From Spirulina sp034932185 (GTDB lineage Bacteria > Cyanobacteriota > Cyanobacteriia > Cyanobacteriales > Spirulinaceae): a DNA stretch of 64,000 bases. The notes under the pieces are model-generated. The model had not been told where the DNA came from. It saw nothing but the letters and a program-made list of their open reading frames with translations, and did no database searches. Location of the stretch: NCBI RefSeq assembly GCF_034932185.1, contig NZ_JAYGHW010000095.1:16022-80021 (forward strand). The letters are read 5' to 3'. Positions within the stretch are counted from its first letter, which is position 1. Every line of letters starts with the position of its first letter. Below, piece by piece: positions 1 to 9,711 of the stretch. The position numbers and the translations under genes are program-made.

Positions 1-1
1 A

Positions 2-1375
2 GCCAATAATATTTGGAGTTGGACAAACAACCAACTGAACTACAAGCCAAATCCCAATACATTTCTGTCTTTAAAATGCACTAAATTTATGATTGGATTA
101 TGCTTAACATCTAATCATAAAGGAAAAATAGAGATCTTAGAGCAAGTTAAGACGTGGCTAATCGCCGGGCTGGAGTCTGGTATTGGCTCACAAGTGAATT
201 CAGGCTATGGTCAATTGGTGATATCTGAAAAAAATATCTTGAATCCTAGCTTCTTGACTGTTAATTTTGACTTAAAAGGTCAGTTGATTCATGGAGCACA
301 AGAATTTGATGATATCGATAATACTTCTCAAAGGCCAGTTAGTCAGGATGAAGTGAGGGCAATTGCATTTAAATCAATGTTGCGATATTGGTTCAGGGTT
401 TTAGCCTTGGGCAAAATTGACATTCAGGAAATAAAGCGTCTTGAATTAAATTTATTTGGTGGAATTCAACCTAAAGCTACATTAGGCTGGGTTCGTTTTT
501 CTGCCATTGAAAACAAAGACAAATATGAACCTTCACCCCCGTTAGGCAGAAGTGGACAAGGACAAAAAAATGGTCGGCAATTTGGTATCCTTCATCTTGC
601 TTTTAGTGAGTCTGTTCCCTGTCAAGAAAAAACTCAAAAAACCATAGAACAACTTTTTCAATCTCTGATCTGGATTGCATTTCGTCTTGGTGGAGTGGGT
701 CAAGGCGCGAGGCGACCGATGTACAAACGGGATAACGCCCCCTGGTATCGGGGCAGTTCTGTGAGTCTCTTTAACAAAGATGAAACTCTGAAGCGTATTT
801 GGAGTCTTCCTCGAAATGCAGAGCAGTTTGAAATTCGACTCACAAAACAAATCAAATCATTTTATAAGGCATTAAACTCACTAAGTTTAAATGCTGCTGC
901 CCCATTACAATTCATACCAAGTGTGTATCAATGGCGAGAATCTTTAGATGCTCATGCAAGAATTTTTGTTCTTTCTCATTCTCAAGAAATTAAATTAGGA
1001 GAAAAGCCAAAAACCTTAAAGATTTTGCACAATCAATTTCACAGTCTTGATAAGCAACTCAAGGAAATTCAAAAGGACTTGAAAGACATCAAAAAAGGTG
1101 TGAAGCGTGTAGACTTTGATGAAAAAAAGGAGCTTCAATTTCGGAAAAATGAGTTAATTGGGGATATCAAAAATTTATGTGGTTTCACAGAATCTGATGT
1201 TACCCACGGTGTATCGCGGGGTGCAACACCATCACCGATTTGGATCGCAAATCATAAACTCTACCATGTCGTTACAGTTTTTGGAGTTGATAATGATCCA
1301 AATAATCCGCGCACTGATTTTTGTGAAAAATTGAGTCAGTCTGAAAACTGTATTCAAGTTTTCCCTTTCACCTAA
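2..1375 (+). CDS. RAMP-superfamily Cas protein, Cmr6-like/Cmr1-like fusion (5'-truncated by window edge)
   Basis: The reading frame is open to the first base of the window, so the gene starts upstream; 457 codons are visible. About codons 56-70 form a glycine-rich loop (GLESGIGSQVNSGYGQ) of the kind that closes Cmr6-type RAMP proteins. A second module follows with the pattern RPVSQDEVRAIAFKSMLRYWFR and then LFGG, which resembles the N-terminal RAMP domain of Cmr1. I infer a Cmr6-Cmr1 fusion, a backbone or target-RNA-binding subunit of a type III-B (Cmr) effector complex. It is followed 23 bases later by a CARF-HEPN gene on the same strand. A first in-frame ATG at 89 exists but lies in the middle of the domain and is not the start. 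A single unusually long Cmr6 or Csm5-like protein is the alternative. Confidence 0.72.
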   Translation, partial: ANNIWSWTNNQLNYKPNPNTFLSLKCTKFMIGLCLTSNHKGKIEILEQVKTWLIAGLESGIGSQVNSGYGQLVISEKNILNPSFLTVNFDLKGQLIHGAQEFDDIDNTSQRPVSQDEVRAIAFKSMLRYWFRVLALGKIDIQEIKRLELNLFGGIQPKATLGWVRFSAIENKDKYEPSPPLGRSGQGQKNGRQFGILHLAFSESVPCQEKTQKTIEQLFQSLIWIAFRLGGVGQGARRPMYKRDNAPWYRGSSVSLFNKDETLKRIWSLPRNAEQFEIRLTKQIKSFYKALNSLSLNAAAPLQFIPSVYQWRESLDAHARIFVLSHSQEIKLGEKPKTLKILHNQFHSLDKQLKEIQKDLKDIKKGVKRVDFDEKKELQFRKNELIGDIKNLCGFTESDVTHGVSRGATPSPIWIANHKLYHVVTVFGVDNDPNNPRTDFCEKLSQSENCIQVFPFT

Positions 1376-1398
1376 TCTTTAAAAAAACTCTAAAAACC

Positions 1399-2652
1399 AT
1401 GGCTAGTATTTTATTATCGTTTGTGGGTAATCAAGATCCGTTCTCTGGGACAACGGAGAAACTAGGATCAATCGTGACTTTGTTGCGGGAATTAGTGGCG
1501 CGACAAATTGAGATTAAAAAAGTGGTTTTACTGTACACTACAGGAACCCAAAAAGGAGCCAAGGAGACCCTCGATTGGATTGCATCAGAAGCAGATCTGA
1601 AACAGTTTGAAGTTGAGTTAATCCCCACCAGTGCCGCACTTTCAGAAGATCCGACGGATTTATTGGCCGCAGCCCTAGAGGCGCGGCGGGGGTTGGAGAT
1701 TGTCAAAGCACAGTTAAAGAGGGGCGATTTTATCGAATTTAACGCCTCATCGGGTACGCCCGCCATGAAAGCTGCCCTCAGTATGTTGCAAGCCGCAGGC
1801 TATGCCACCCAAGGGCGCGTCTGGCAAGTTCGTAACCCCAAAGAAATGCAGCCCGGACAGGAGCGAGTTTATGAAACCGATGTGACGGTCTTGCGGCAGG
1901 AATTTGATCGGCAAAAATTGCGGCAATTGGTCGAAGAATATAACTACAGCGGCGCGTTGGACTTGGTTGAACAGAGCGATCTGTTGATTGATGAAAGTGC
2001 GATCGCCCTCCTCAAAGCAGGCAAAATCTGGAATCAAGGCCAGTTTGACGCTTTCTATGAAAAAGCAAAATTCAAGCTCGATAATGCCCAAAAAAATCAA
2101 ACCAAAACCTATTGGTGGCAAGCCTACGAGCAAGGCTATACCGCCGTGGTTCGTTTGAAACAAGGGAACAGCACCGAAGCTATGCTTCACAGCTTTCGAG
2201 CCGTGGAAGGGTTGCTTTATCAATGGGTGCTTGAGCATTTTTCTCAGCATCTTCAAAATGAGAAAAAAGCTTCAGATTATAAGCTGGTGAAGATTTCTAT
2301 CAGCCAAAAATATCCATCGTTAAGGGACGATTTTGATGGCGAGGATGAAAAAAAGCTGAATCGTTGGATGATGATTAAAATTTTCAAAGCTTTCGACACG
2401 ACAGCTTGCAACAATCCTGATTTTCAGGGGTGGTGTAATGCAAACGACGACCGTAATGAACTATCCCATCATCTAGGGGGGATTTCTGAACAAGAACTGT
2501 ATGGTGCTTGGCGGGTTAAGAATGCCGAACAGTGGGAAGCGCGGCTTTTGGCCTGCTTGAATTTACTCACAGAGCAGAAATTTGATAAATTCATGAATGG
2601 CGCTCTGTTACCCGTCATTCATCACCATCTGCTCAAAGCACTCACCCCCTGA
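1399..2652 (+). CDS. CARF-HEPN ribonuclease, Csm6/Csx1-like
   Basis: This 417-residue protein has an N-terminal Rossmann-like CARF region with the ligand-loop signature NASSGTPAMKA (residues 115-125). A C-terminal HEPN domain carries the R-x4-H catalytic motif, R352-NELS-H357. In type III CRISPR systems such proteins bind cyclic oligoadenylate made by Cas10 and then cleave RNA non-specifically. The position directly behind the RAMP gene fits that role. Both key motifs are intact, so it is probably active. The exact subfamily (Csm6, Csx1 or another CARF-HEPN clade) cannot be settled by eye. The start at 1399 is the first ATG after the RAMP stop. Confidence 0.82.
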   Translation: MASILLSFVGNQDPFSGTTEKLGSIVTLLRELVARQIEIKKVVLLYTTGTQKGAKETLDWIASEADLKQFEVELIPTSAALSEDPTDLLAAALEARRGLEIVKAQLKRGDFIEFNASSGTPAMKAALSMLQAAGYATQGRVWQVRNPKEMQPGQERVYETDVTVLRQEFDRQKLRQLVEEYNYSGALDLVEQSDLLIDESAIALLKAGKIWNQGQFDAFYEKAKFKLDNAQKNQTKTYWWQAYEQGYTAVVRLKQGNSTEAMLHSFRAVEGLLYQWVLEHFSQHLQNEKKASDYKLVKISISQKYPSLRDDFDGEDEKKLNRWMMIKIFKAFDTTACNNPDFQGWCNANDDRNELSHHLGGISEQELYGAWRVKNAEQWEARLLACLNLLTEQKFDKFMNGALLPVIHHHLLKALTP

Positions 2653-2695
2653 TTTGTCCCATCCCTACGCCCATCCAAAAGCCTTCACACGGATC

Positions 2696-3817
2696 ATGCT
2701 CTTGATCCGCACATTGTTAGATTATCCGGGCGTAGGTCAACCGGAACAGCCCCTAGGGGAGAGGAGCGATCGCACCTATCACCACCAAGCGATCGCCCCC
2801 CTCCGTCACCAACTCCGCCAAGTCGCCGCCGCCCATGGCTACCCCTGGCCCGATGCCTATCCCGCCATTGCCACCCTCAATAAAGACCTGAGCTATTTGC
2901 GCCAGTGGGGGATTTTGGAGCGGCGGATGTATCGTTGGGGCTATTATCTCGGCACGGGGGTGATGACCAAACCGGAACTGAAGGTGGCTCTCGATGCCCT
3001 GCGTTCCCAGGCCCACAACCAAGGCGATCCCACGATCCGCGAAATTTACGTCACCCTAGAACGACGGTTGCGGGGGTTTCAGTGGGGCCAGGATTTGCCC
3101 CTTTCCTATCCGGTGCGGCAAATTTTTAACCGGGCGATCCATTGGACAGACCCGACGCTGATGATGGAGCGGGGCGAGAGACGGGAAACACTGTTTCATC
3201 AGCTTACGGTGTTAGAGGAGGCGATCGCCCAAGGTCAAGCGATCGAAATCTCCCAACGGGTTGATCATTACCAAGGTCAGAATATCGGGATGATGACCGT
3301 TTGGCCCCTGCAACTGCTCTACTACGATATTGCTTGGTATCTTGTCCATGAAGCCTGTCAGGATGGCTGTTTTGGCATCACCCGCATGGATCGCTTGGGT
3401 AACTATTGCCGGGTGCTGACCCTCCACGGGCGCGGCATTGCGGCCCAAGAACAAAGCCTCCGGGAAGTGGGTCAACTGTTGGATCAGGGTTGGGGGTTGA
3501 AGTTGGGCGATCGCCATCAGCAGCAAGCCGAATTAACCGGATCTTTGGCATTCGTGCGGGCGAAAGTGCGCTTTTTCGCCCCCGTAGCGGTGTTCATTGC
3601 CGAAGGGGAAAAGCGCCATCCCCGCCAGGTGATGCGGTGGGGCCAGGAAAAGCAGTATTTGGATTATGAGGTAATGTTACCGCCCCGTTCCCTCGATGAG
3701 TTTGGCATTTGGGTGCAGCGGTATGCGAGCCATGCCCAAGTTTTGGAGCCGGATCTATTGGTGAAGCGTCATTCTCAAATGGCCTATGATTTGGCGAAAC
3801 GCTACGGCCATTTTTAA
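2696..3817 (+). CDS. WYL-domain transcriptional regulator, CRISPR-associated (TIGR03985-like)
   Basis: The protein has 373 residues if the ATG at 2696 is used; an earlier in-frame start at 2597 would overlap the CARF-HEPN gene by 56 bases and adds a non-conserved segment. The first ~110 residues look like a winged helix-turn-helix (PDAYPAIATLNKDLSYLRQW). The middle contains a WYL-type core, WPLQLLYYDIAWYLVHEA, followed by GITRMDRLGNY. WYL proteins commonly sit in cyanobacterial CRISPR loci, and the Synechocystis PCC 6803 homologue Sll7009 is reported to act negatively on a CRISPR locus. I infer a ligand-responsive regulator of this locus. The gene carries several HIP1 sites, like the host genome. 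Confidence 0.75.
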   Translation: MLLIRTLLDYPGVGQPEQPLGERSDRTYHHQAIAPLRHQLRQVAAAHGYPWPDAYPAIATLNKDLSYLRQWGILERRMYRWGYYLGTGVMTKPELKVALDALRSQAHNQGDPTIREIYVTLERRLRGFQWGQDLPLSYPVRQIFNRAIHWTDPTLMMERGERRETLFHQLTVLEEAIAQGQAIEISQRVDHYQGQNIGMMTVWPLQLLYYDIAWYLVHEACQDGCFGITRMDRLGNYCRVLTLHGRGIAAQEQSLREVGQLLDQGWGLKLGDRHQQQAELTGSLAFVRAKVRFFAPVAVFIAEGEKRHPRQVMRWGQEKQYLDYEVMLPPRSLDEFGIWVQRYASHAQVLEPDLLVKRHSQMAYDLAKRYGHF

Positions 3818-3954
3818 AAAAGCTTCTATTTTAAAATGGGCGCGATTGCCCGTCCTGCAAGCAATTTCACGATTAACAAAATCTTCGCTTTTTGTCGCTT
3901 TCGGCGGCAAGGGTTCGATATCCTCAAAACAGAATCTTTTAATCATCAATACCC

Positions 3955-4221
3955 ATGACTTTATCGACACGAGGGGCGCTTGTCCGTAACGGTGTTGTCG
4001 CTGGCGTGAATGGCGCAATCACACTGACCCTGTTGTTAATTGCTCCCTTGGGGTTAGCCGCTGTGATCACGAATACGGCGTTAATCACAGCATCAACGTT
4101 TGTGGTCGGGATTGCCGCTGATGGCGTGGTGCGCTGGCTGAGTCCCCTCTCACGGCCGGGCTATATTCCCCCACAATCTCAATCTGACCTAGAGCGATCG
4201 CCCTATCGTTCTCCCGATTAA
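3955..4221 (+). CDS. csx18: Small hydrophobic Csx18-like CRISPR-associated protein
   Basis: The 88-residue product has a long hydrophobic stretch (about residues 14-62, ITLTLLLIAPLGLAAVITNT onward), which predicts one hairpin or two short membrane helices. The C-terminal tail is polar and proline-rich. It lies 2 bases upstream of cas1, so it is almost certainly co-transcribed with the adaptation genes. A small membrane protein in this position beside cas1 is typical of cyanobacterial loci and is annotated Csx18; its function is unknown. No strong ribosome-binding site precedes the ATG. The name rests on size, hydrophobicity and context. Confidence 0.6.
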   Translation: MTLSTRGALVRNGVVAGVNGAITLTLLLIAPLGLAAVITNTALITASTFVVGIAADGVVRWLSPLSRPGYIPPQSQSDLERSPYRSPD

Positions 4222-4223
4222 CG

Positions 4224-5198
4224 ATGCGATCGCTCTATGTTTCTCAACAGGGTTGCACCGTCACCCTCGACCAGGAAAACCTAATCGTCTCCAGCCAAGG
4301 GAAAGCGATCGCCACTGTTCAGTTACCCCTCTTGGAGCAGGTGTTGATCTTTGGTCAGTCCCAAGTCACGACCCAAGCGATCCGTGCCTGTCTAGCGCGG
4401 GATATTCCGATTCTCTACCTCTCCCGCTTGGGCTACTGTTATGGCCGCACCCTCGCCCTCCAGCGGGGCTATCGCGCCCTCGCCCGCGCTCAACAAGCCC
4501 TCACGGATGGGGAACGGTTACAAGTGGCAAAGGCGATCGTCCAGGCGAAGCTGGCCAATGGTCGCACGCTGCTATTGCGTCAGCAGCGCAATCACGACTT
4601 AGATCTGACGTTGGCGATTCAAACCCTTGCCTATCTAGGGACTCAGGTCAGCGAGGCCACGACCATTCCCCAGATCATGGGTTATGAAGGGGCAGCGGCG
4701 GGGTCTTATTTTGAGGCATTGGGGCGGTGTTTCCGGTCAGCGGATTTTGCGTTTATGGCGCGATCGCGCCGTCCCCCCCGCAACCCCATTAATGCCCTCC
4801 TCAGTTTTGGCTATATGGTAGTCTGGAATCATTTGTTGACACTGATTGAGCTTCAGGATCTTGATCCCTATTCCGGCTGTCTCCATGCAGGGGGCGATCG
4901 CCATGCGGCTTTGGCCAGCGATCTGATTGAGGAGTTTCGCGCTCCGATGGTGGATTCGTTGGTGTTGCAGTTGATCAATCGTCGGATGATCACCCCAGCA
5001 GATTTTGACTATCGGGATGGGGGCTGTTTTTTGGGGGAAACGGGGCGACGGCAGTTTTTGCGATCGTTCCTCCAGCGGATGGAGGAGCGGCTCACGGATG
5101 GCGAACCTCGGTGGGCGTTGTTGATGGCCCAGGTGCGACGGTTTAAGCAGTTTGTCTACCATCCTGACCAGGGCTACCAACCCTACCTAATTCGCTGA
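4224..5198 (+). CDS. cas1: CRISPR-associated endonuclease Cas1
   Basis: The 324-residue protein has the Cas1 fold features: an N-terminal beta-rich part (MRSLYVSQQGCTVTLDQENL), then the metal-site regions. The first is YEGAAAGSYFEALG, which supplies the glutamate. The second is CLHAGGDRHAALASDLIEEF, which supplies the histidine and acidic residues. Cas1 integrates new spacers together with Cas2. There is no reverse-transcriptase fusion, so DNA rather than RNA spacer acquisition is expected. The stop codon overlaps the ATG of cas2 (TGATG), and Csx18 lies 2 bases upstream, making a three-gene adaptation unit next to the leader. Confidence 0.93.
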   Translation: MRSLYVSQQGCTVTLDQENLIVSSQGKAIATVQLPLLEQVLIFGQSQVTTQAIRACLARDIPILYLSRLGYCYGRTLALQRGYRALARAQQALTDGERLQVAKAIVQAKLANGRTLLLRQQRNHDLDLTLAIQTLAYLGTQVSEATTIPQIMGYEGAAAGSYFEALGRCFRSADFAFMARSRRPPRNPINALLSFGYMVVWNHLLTLIELQDLDPYSGCLHAGGDRHAALASDLIEEFRAPMVDSLVLQLINRRMITPADFDYRDGGCFLGETGRRQFLRSFLQRMEERLTDGEPRWALLMAQVRRFKQFVYHPDQGYQPYLIR

Positions 5199-5476
5199 TG
5201 TTGCTTTATATCGTCACCTACGATATTCCCTCGGATCGGCGGCGGCGGCGGGTGGCGAATTTGTTGGAGGGGTATGGGCGGCGGGTGCAGTGGTCGGTGT
5301 TTGAATGTGTCTTGCCGTCCCATTTATTCACTGAATTAAAAAAGCGGCTGAAAGGGCGGGTTAATCTGGAGGAGGATTCGATTCGGTTCTATGTGGTGTC
5401 AGGGCATACGATTGGCCAGGTGGAGGTATGGGGCGGGGTTCCGGTGACGGAGTTGCCGGGTTCAACGATTGTTTAG
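5198..5476 (+). CDS. cas2: CRISPR-associated endoribonuclease-fold protein Cas2
   Basis: The 92-residue length is standard for Cas2. The start MLLYIVTYDIPSDRRRRRVA has the conserved first beta strand ending in an aspartate, and GRRVQWSVFECVL is the second conserved strand. Cas2 forms the scaffold of the Cas1-Cas2 integrase. The start codon overlaps the cas1 stop by one base, so translation is likely coupled. The CRISPR leader begins directly after the stop codon. Confidence 0.93.
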   Translation: MLLYIVTYDIPSDRRRRRVANLLEGYGRRVQWSVFECVLPSHLFTELKKRLKGRVNLEEDSIRFYVVSGHTIGQVEVWGGVPVTELPGSTIV

Positions 5477-5653
5477 CGACGTTAACGGAAAATGGCTGAA
5501 TTACTGATTATTTCGTTCTGTGGGTCGATGCCTTATGGGGAAAGGGTTTCAGCCTTTTTCATCCCCATGTTTTGGAGTGAGATCAGACATTTTTCAGTGA
5601 GCGTCGATCTAGGGGGTTGTAAACCTTGTCCCCACTGCCCTTAAAATGGAGGG
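5477..5653 (+). promoter_or_regulatory. CRISPR leader
   Basis: These 177 bases between cas2 and the first repeat contain no plausible gene. The leader is placed here because cas2 is adjacent, repeats at this end are intact while decayed copies lie at the other end, and the repeat 3' end (ATTGGAAAC) is the usual handle orientation for plus-strand transcription. A weak sigma-70-like pair, TTGTAA (5617-5622) and TAAAAT (5642-5647) with a 19-base gap, would start transcription at about the first repeat. I regard that pair as uncertain, and a start farther upstream is equally possible. Confidence 0.7.
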
Positions 5654-8600
5654 GTCTCCACTCGCTGGAGACCCTAATTGATTGGAAACGAATGGTTAGG
5701 GTTCAGCCCCCGCCAACATGAAGTCACTCCCCAGTCTCCACTCGCTGGAGACCCTAATTGATTGGAAACGAATCCACCGAATACGCAACAGTGGGGAGCC
5801 TTGTCCCTGTCTCCACTCGCTGGAGACCCTAATTGATTGGAAACGATCCATGTACTGATTCCATTGAGCATCATCCTGACAGTCTCCACTCGCTGGAGAC
5901 CCTAATTGATTGGAAACACCCCATCCTCGCGGGCGCGATCGCACTCCTGCTCAAAGTCTCCACTCGCTGGAGACCCTAATTGATTGGAAACAATCATCCT
6001 CCAGATCGGCATCTTCCCCCAAGGCAAACAGTCTCCACTCGCTGGAGACCCTAATTGATTGGAAACTTGCGATCGCCTCCCGGCCTGTACCGCTGGGAGG
6101 CGGTCTCCACTCGCTGGAGACCCTAATTGATTGGAAACCCACCAGCCGCCCACCGGCTCGACGATGACTTCGCGCTCTTCGGTCTCCACTCGCTGGAGAC
6201 CCTAATTGATTGGAAACCAGCAATTTTCCGCCGCGTCTTCCGCCTCACGCTCCCGGTCTCCACTCGCTGGAGACCCTAATTGATTGGAAACTTCGCAATT
6301 CCAGCCGGATTGTGGCGGCTGAAGTGGATAGCCGGGTCTCCACTCGCTGGAGACCCTAATTGATTGGAAACCGGTGGCACGGGGGAAAATGCACAGCTCG
6401 GATCGTGTGTCTCCACTCGCTGGAGACCCTAATTGATTGGAAACAGCCCAGCCTCGTCCTGTACTGCATGCAAATCCTCCGTCTCCACTCGCTGGAGACC
6501 CTAATTGATTGGAAACTTACACTAATCAATCATGGATTGCCATTTAATCGCTTTGCAAGTCTCCACTCGCTGGAGACCCTAATTGATTGGAAACTGGGAA
6601 TGAGAGACTACAATTTTCATTTTCTATCTTGTCTCCACTCGCTGGAGACCCTAATTGATTGGAAACATTTACGCAATCCTCTACCAATAGCCTGTTTAAG
6701 CAGTCTCCACTCGCTGGAGACCCTAATTGATTGGAAACTTTATATGCCCCAATAATCACAGTGGGAATACGTTTCGTCTCCACTCGCTGGAGACCCTAAT
6801 TGATTGGAAACAACGTTGGGATGACCCCAAGCGGGGATTGATATTACAGTCTCCACTCGCTGGAGACCCTAATTGATTGGAAACATGATTGGTTTTCCAT
6901 CGGCAACTTTTATGACATGTGTCTCCACTCGCTGGAGACCCTAATTGATTGGAAACATAGAGTATTTTTGCTTATTGCTTAAATCCCGCCTGATGTCTCC
7001 ACTCGCTGGAGACCCTAATTGATTGGAAACCCACTGAAAGGACTCCGAAGATGACGGAGACCACATCTACGGTCTCCACTCGCTGGAGACCCTAATTGAT
7101 TGGAAACACTTTGTACGGGTATGCCCCGTTTCTGGTTACTAGGTCTCCACTCGCTGGAGACCCTAATTGATTGGAAACAATCCCGTTGTAGGCTGAATCG
7201 TCAATTGCTCTTGAGTCTCCACTCGCTGGAGACCCTAATTGATTGGAAACATATATATTACGAGGATGAAGATGAAGAATATTTCGAGTCTCCACTCGCT
7301 GGAGACCCTAATTGATTGGAAACTACAGGATATCCCAAGTCTGAGAAAATAAACTCTAAGTCTCCACTCGCTGGAGACCCTAATTGATTGGAAACGACGC
7401 TCAGTGGCTTTATTCATCAATTCCTCTTTGTAAGTCTCCACTCGCTGGAGACCCTAATTGATTGGAAACCCGCCGAGGTTCAGTTGCAATCCATACTTTT
7501 TCTTCGTCTCCACTCGCTGGAGACCCTAATTGATTGGAAACATCATTTGCCCTCCTGGGCTTTGCGCTGCCAGAACAGGGAGGTCTCCACTCGCTGGAGA
7601 CCCTAATTGATTGGAAACATAAATTCAACCCCTGCCATATTATCGAATTGGTAGAGTCTCCACTCGCTGGAGACCCTAATTGATTGGAAACTAATCGTTC
7701 AATGCTACTAGGTACGACTAATACATCCTTGTCTCCACTCGCTGGAGACCCTAATTGATTGGAAACGCCTGAGTAGATCGCGGGAAATTGGATTTTCATT
7801 GTTTTGTCTCCACTCGCTGGAGACCCTAATTGATTGGAAACTGGGAAGGATGGTGAATGGGGCTTATTAAAGAAAGCGTCTCCACTCGCTGGAGACCCTA
7901 ATTGATTGGAAACGTATCCCCATTTGCAGGATTTCAACCAATGAATCCGTCTCCACTCGCTGGAGACCCTAATTGATTGGAAACTCAGCAAACCGAAGAC
8001 AATCGCGCCGGGAGTACCGGGTCTCCACTCGCTGGAGACCCTAATTGATTGGAAACTTTTAAGTTTGTGATGAATTGTGTTAAGATAGCGCGGTCTCCAC
8101 TCGCTGGAGACCCTAATTGATTGGAAACTCGAATATCCTGGCTAGAATACTTTCTAAACTCATGGTCTCCACTCGCTGGAGACCCTAATTGATTGGAAAC
8201 CCATGAAATGGGTTCTAAATAGGTAAACTTAGTTCCCTGTACGTCTCCACTCGCTGGAGACCCTAATTGATTGGAAACCGATTTCAAAGATAATCTTAGT
8301 CATTGTCTTGTTTTTCCTTGTCTCCACTCGCTGGAGACCCTAATTGATTGGAAACAAGAACGCGGAGGCGGTACTCACCGTTCTCGGAGTCTCCACTCGC
8401 TGGAGACCCTAATTGATTGGAAACTGATCCGGATAGTCAGGATCGTCGATAGGTAGCTTGTCTCCACTCGCTGGAGACCCTAATTGATTGGAAACGCCCT
8501 GCCTTGACCATTGCGGTGCAGCCATGGAGGCAACCCGTCTCCACTCGCTGGAGACCCTAATTGATTGGAAACCTCTTTGAGCCTGCTCTCAAGGGATACC

Positions 8601-9711
8601 TTTTCAGCCGGTCTCCACTCGCTGGAGACCCTAATTGATTGGAAACTAGAACTTTCGACCCACCTGGGTCTCGAATGGGTCGTGGGTCTCCACTCGCTGG
8701 AGACCCTAATTGATTGGAAACCCCCTTCAGGATGCCATTCAGGGTCTTGACTCACCCGTCTCCACTCGCTGGAGACCCTAATTGATTGGAAACGTTGCCC
8801 CCACTTGAACTTGCCACCCTTGGGAAGTTGCGAGTCTCCACTCGCTGGAGACCCTAATTGATTGGAAACATGGCAGCACAAACTGTTGCATTCAGCCTAA
8901 CCAGCCTTGGGTCTCCACTCGCTGGAGACCCTAATTGATTGGAAACGGGGGAACGGAGATGCTCCATGCTCCCGTTGGCAGAGTCTCCACTCGCTGGAGA
9001 CCCTAATTGATTGGAAACTTGGGATTGACTACCAAGGGAACATCAAACCCGGCGGAGTCTCCACTCGCTGGAGACCCTAATTGATTGGAAACACAAATAA
9101 CACGTCCTTCTCCAGACGAATGTCCAGAGTGTCTCCACTCGCTGGAGACCCTAATTGATTGGAAACACGGGGAAATCGAGACGGGCAGTTGTCCCGCCCA
9201 CGGAGGCGTAGTCTCCACTCGCTGGAGACCCTAATTGATTGGAAACTTCCAGACGAATGTCCAACTCTGGACATTCCCACTTTAACCCGTCTCCACTCGC
9301 TGGAGACCCTAATTGATTGGAAACTGTTTGGACGAGGCAACGAATGCCTTTTCCGTGGCCTGTCTCCACTCGCTGGAGACCCTAATTGATTGGAAACAAC
9401 CAGAATCAGCTAATATTCACCCCAAGAAAATCCTGTCTCCACTCGCTGGAGACCCTAATTGATTGGAAACTCATTCAATGGACGCTGACAATTCTTGTCC
9501 AGAAGAGCGGCTTTTGCAGGTCTCCACTCGCTGGAGACCCTAATTGATTGGAAACCGTTGGAAGATTTTCAATTCCATCAATAGTAACCACACCATTACT
9601 AGTCTCCACTCGCTGGAGACCCTAATTGATTGGAAACTAAATCCTAAAACACCTACAGTTTTCCAGATTGTCTGCGTCTCCACTCGCTGGAGACCCTAAT
9701 TGATTGGAAAC
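5654..9711 (+). CRISPR. CRISPR array, 55 repeats of 36 bp and 54 spacers
   Basis: The repeat starts GTCTCCACTCG, continues CTGGAGACCC and ends TAATTGATTGGAAAC. I located 55 copies by eye, first at 5654-5689 and last at 9676-9711, apparently all identical. Spacers range from 33 to 49 bases and are mostly 36-42. GTCTCC and GGAGAC (repeat positions 1-6 and 14-19) form a 6-bp stem with a 7-base loop, leaving a 17-base single-stranded 3' part. Open reading frames seen across this array on both strands (repeated VSNQLGSPASGD or LHSLETLIDWK) are artefacts of the repeat. Two spacers share a 16-base core, three contain inverted repeats and two contain HIP1 octamers. Confidence 0.98.

Noticed and set aside
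2597..2695. Upstream extension of the WYL gene
   Set aside because: It overlaps the CARF-HEPN gene by 56 bases, and the added 33 residues look unlike a regulator N-terminus.
5674..9389. Many open reading frames of 60-193 codons on both strands within the CRISPR array
   Set aside because: They consist of translated repeats (VSNQLGSPASGD, FQSIRVSSEWR, LHSLETLIDWK) plus spacers and arise because the 36-bp repeat lacks stops in several frames.
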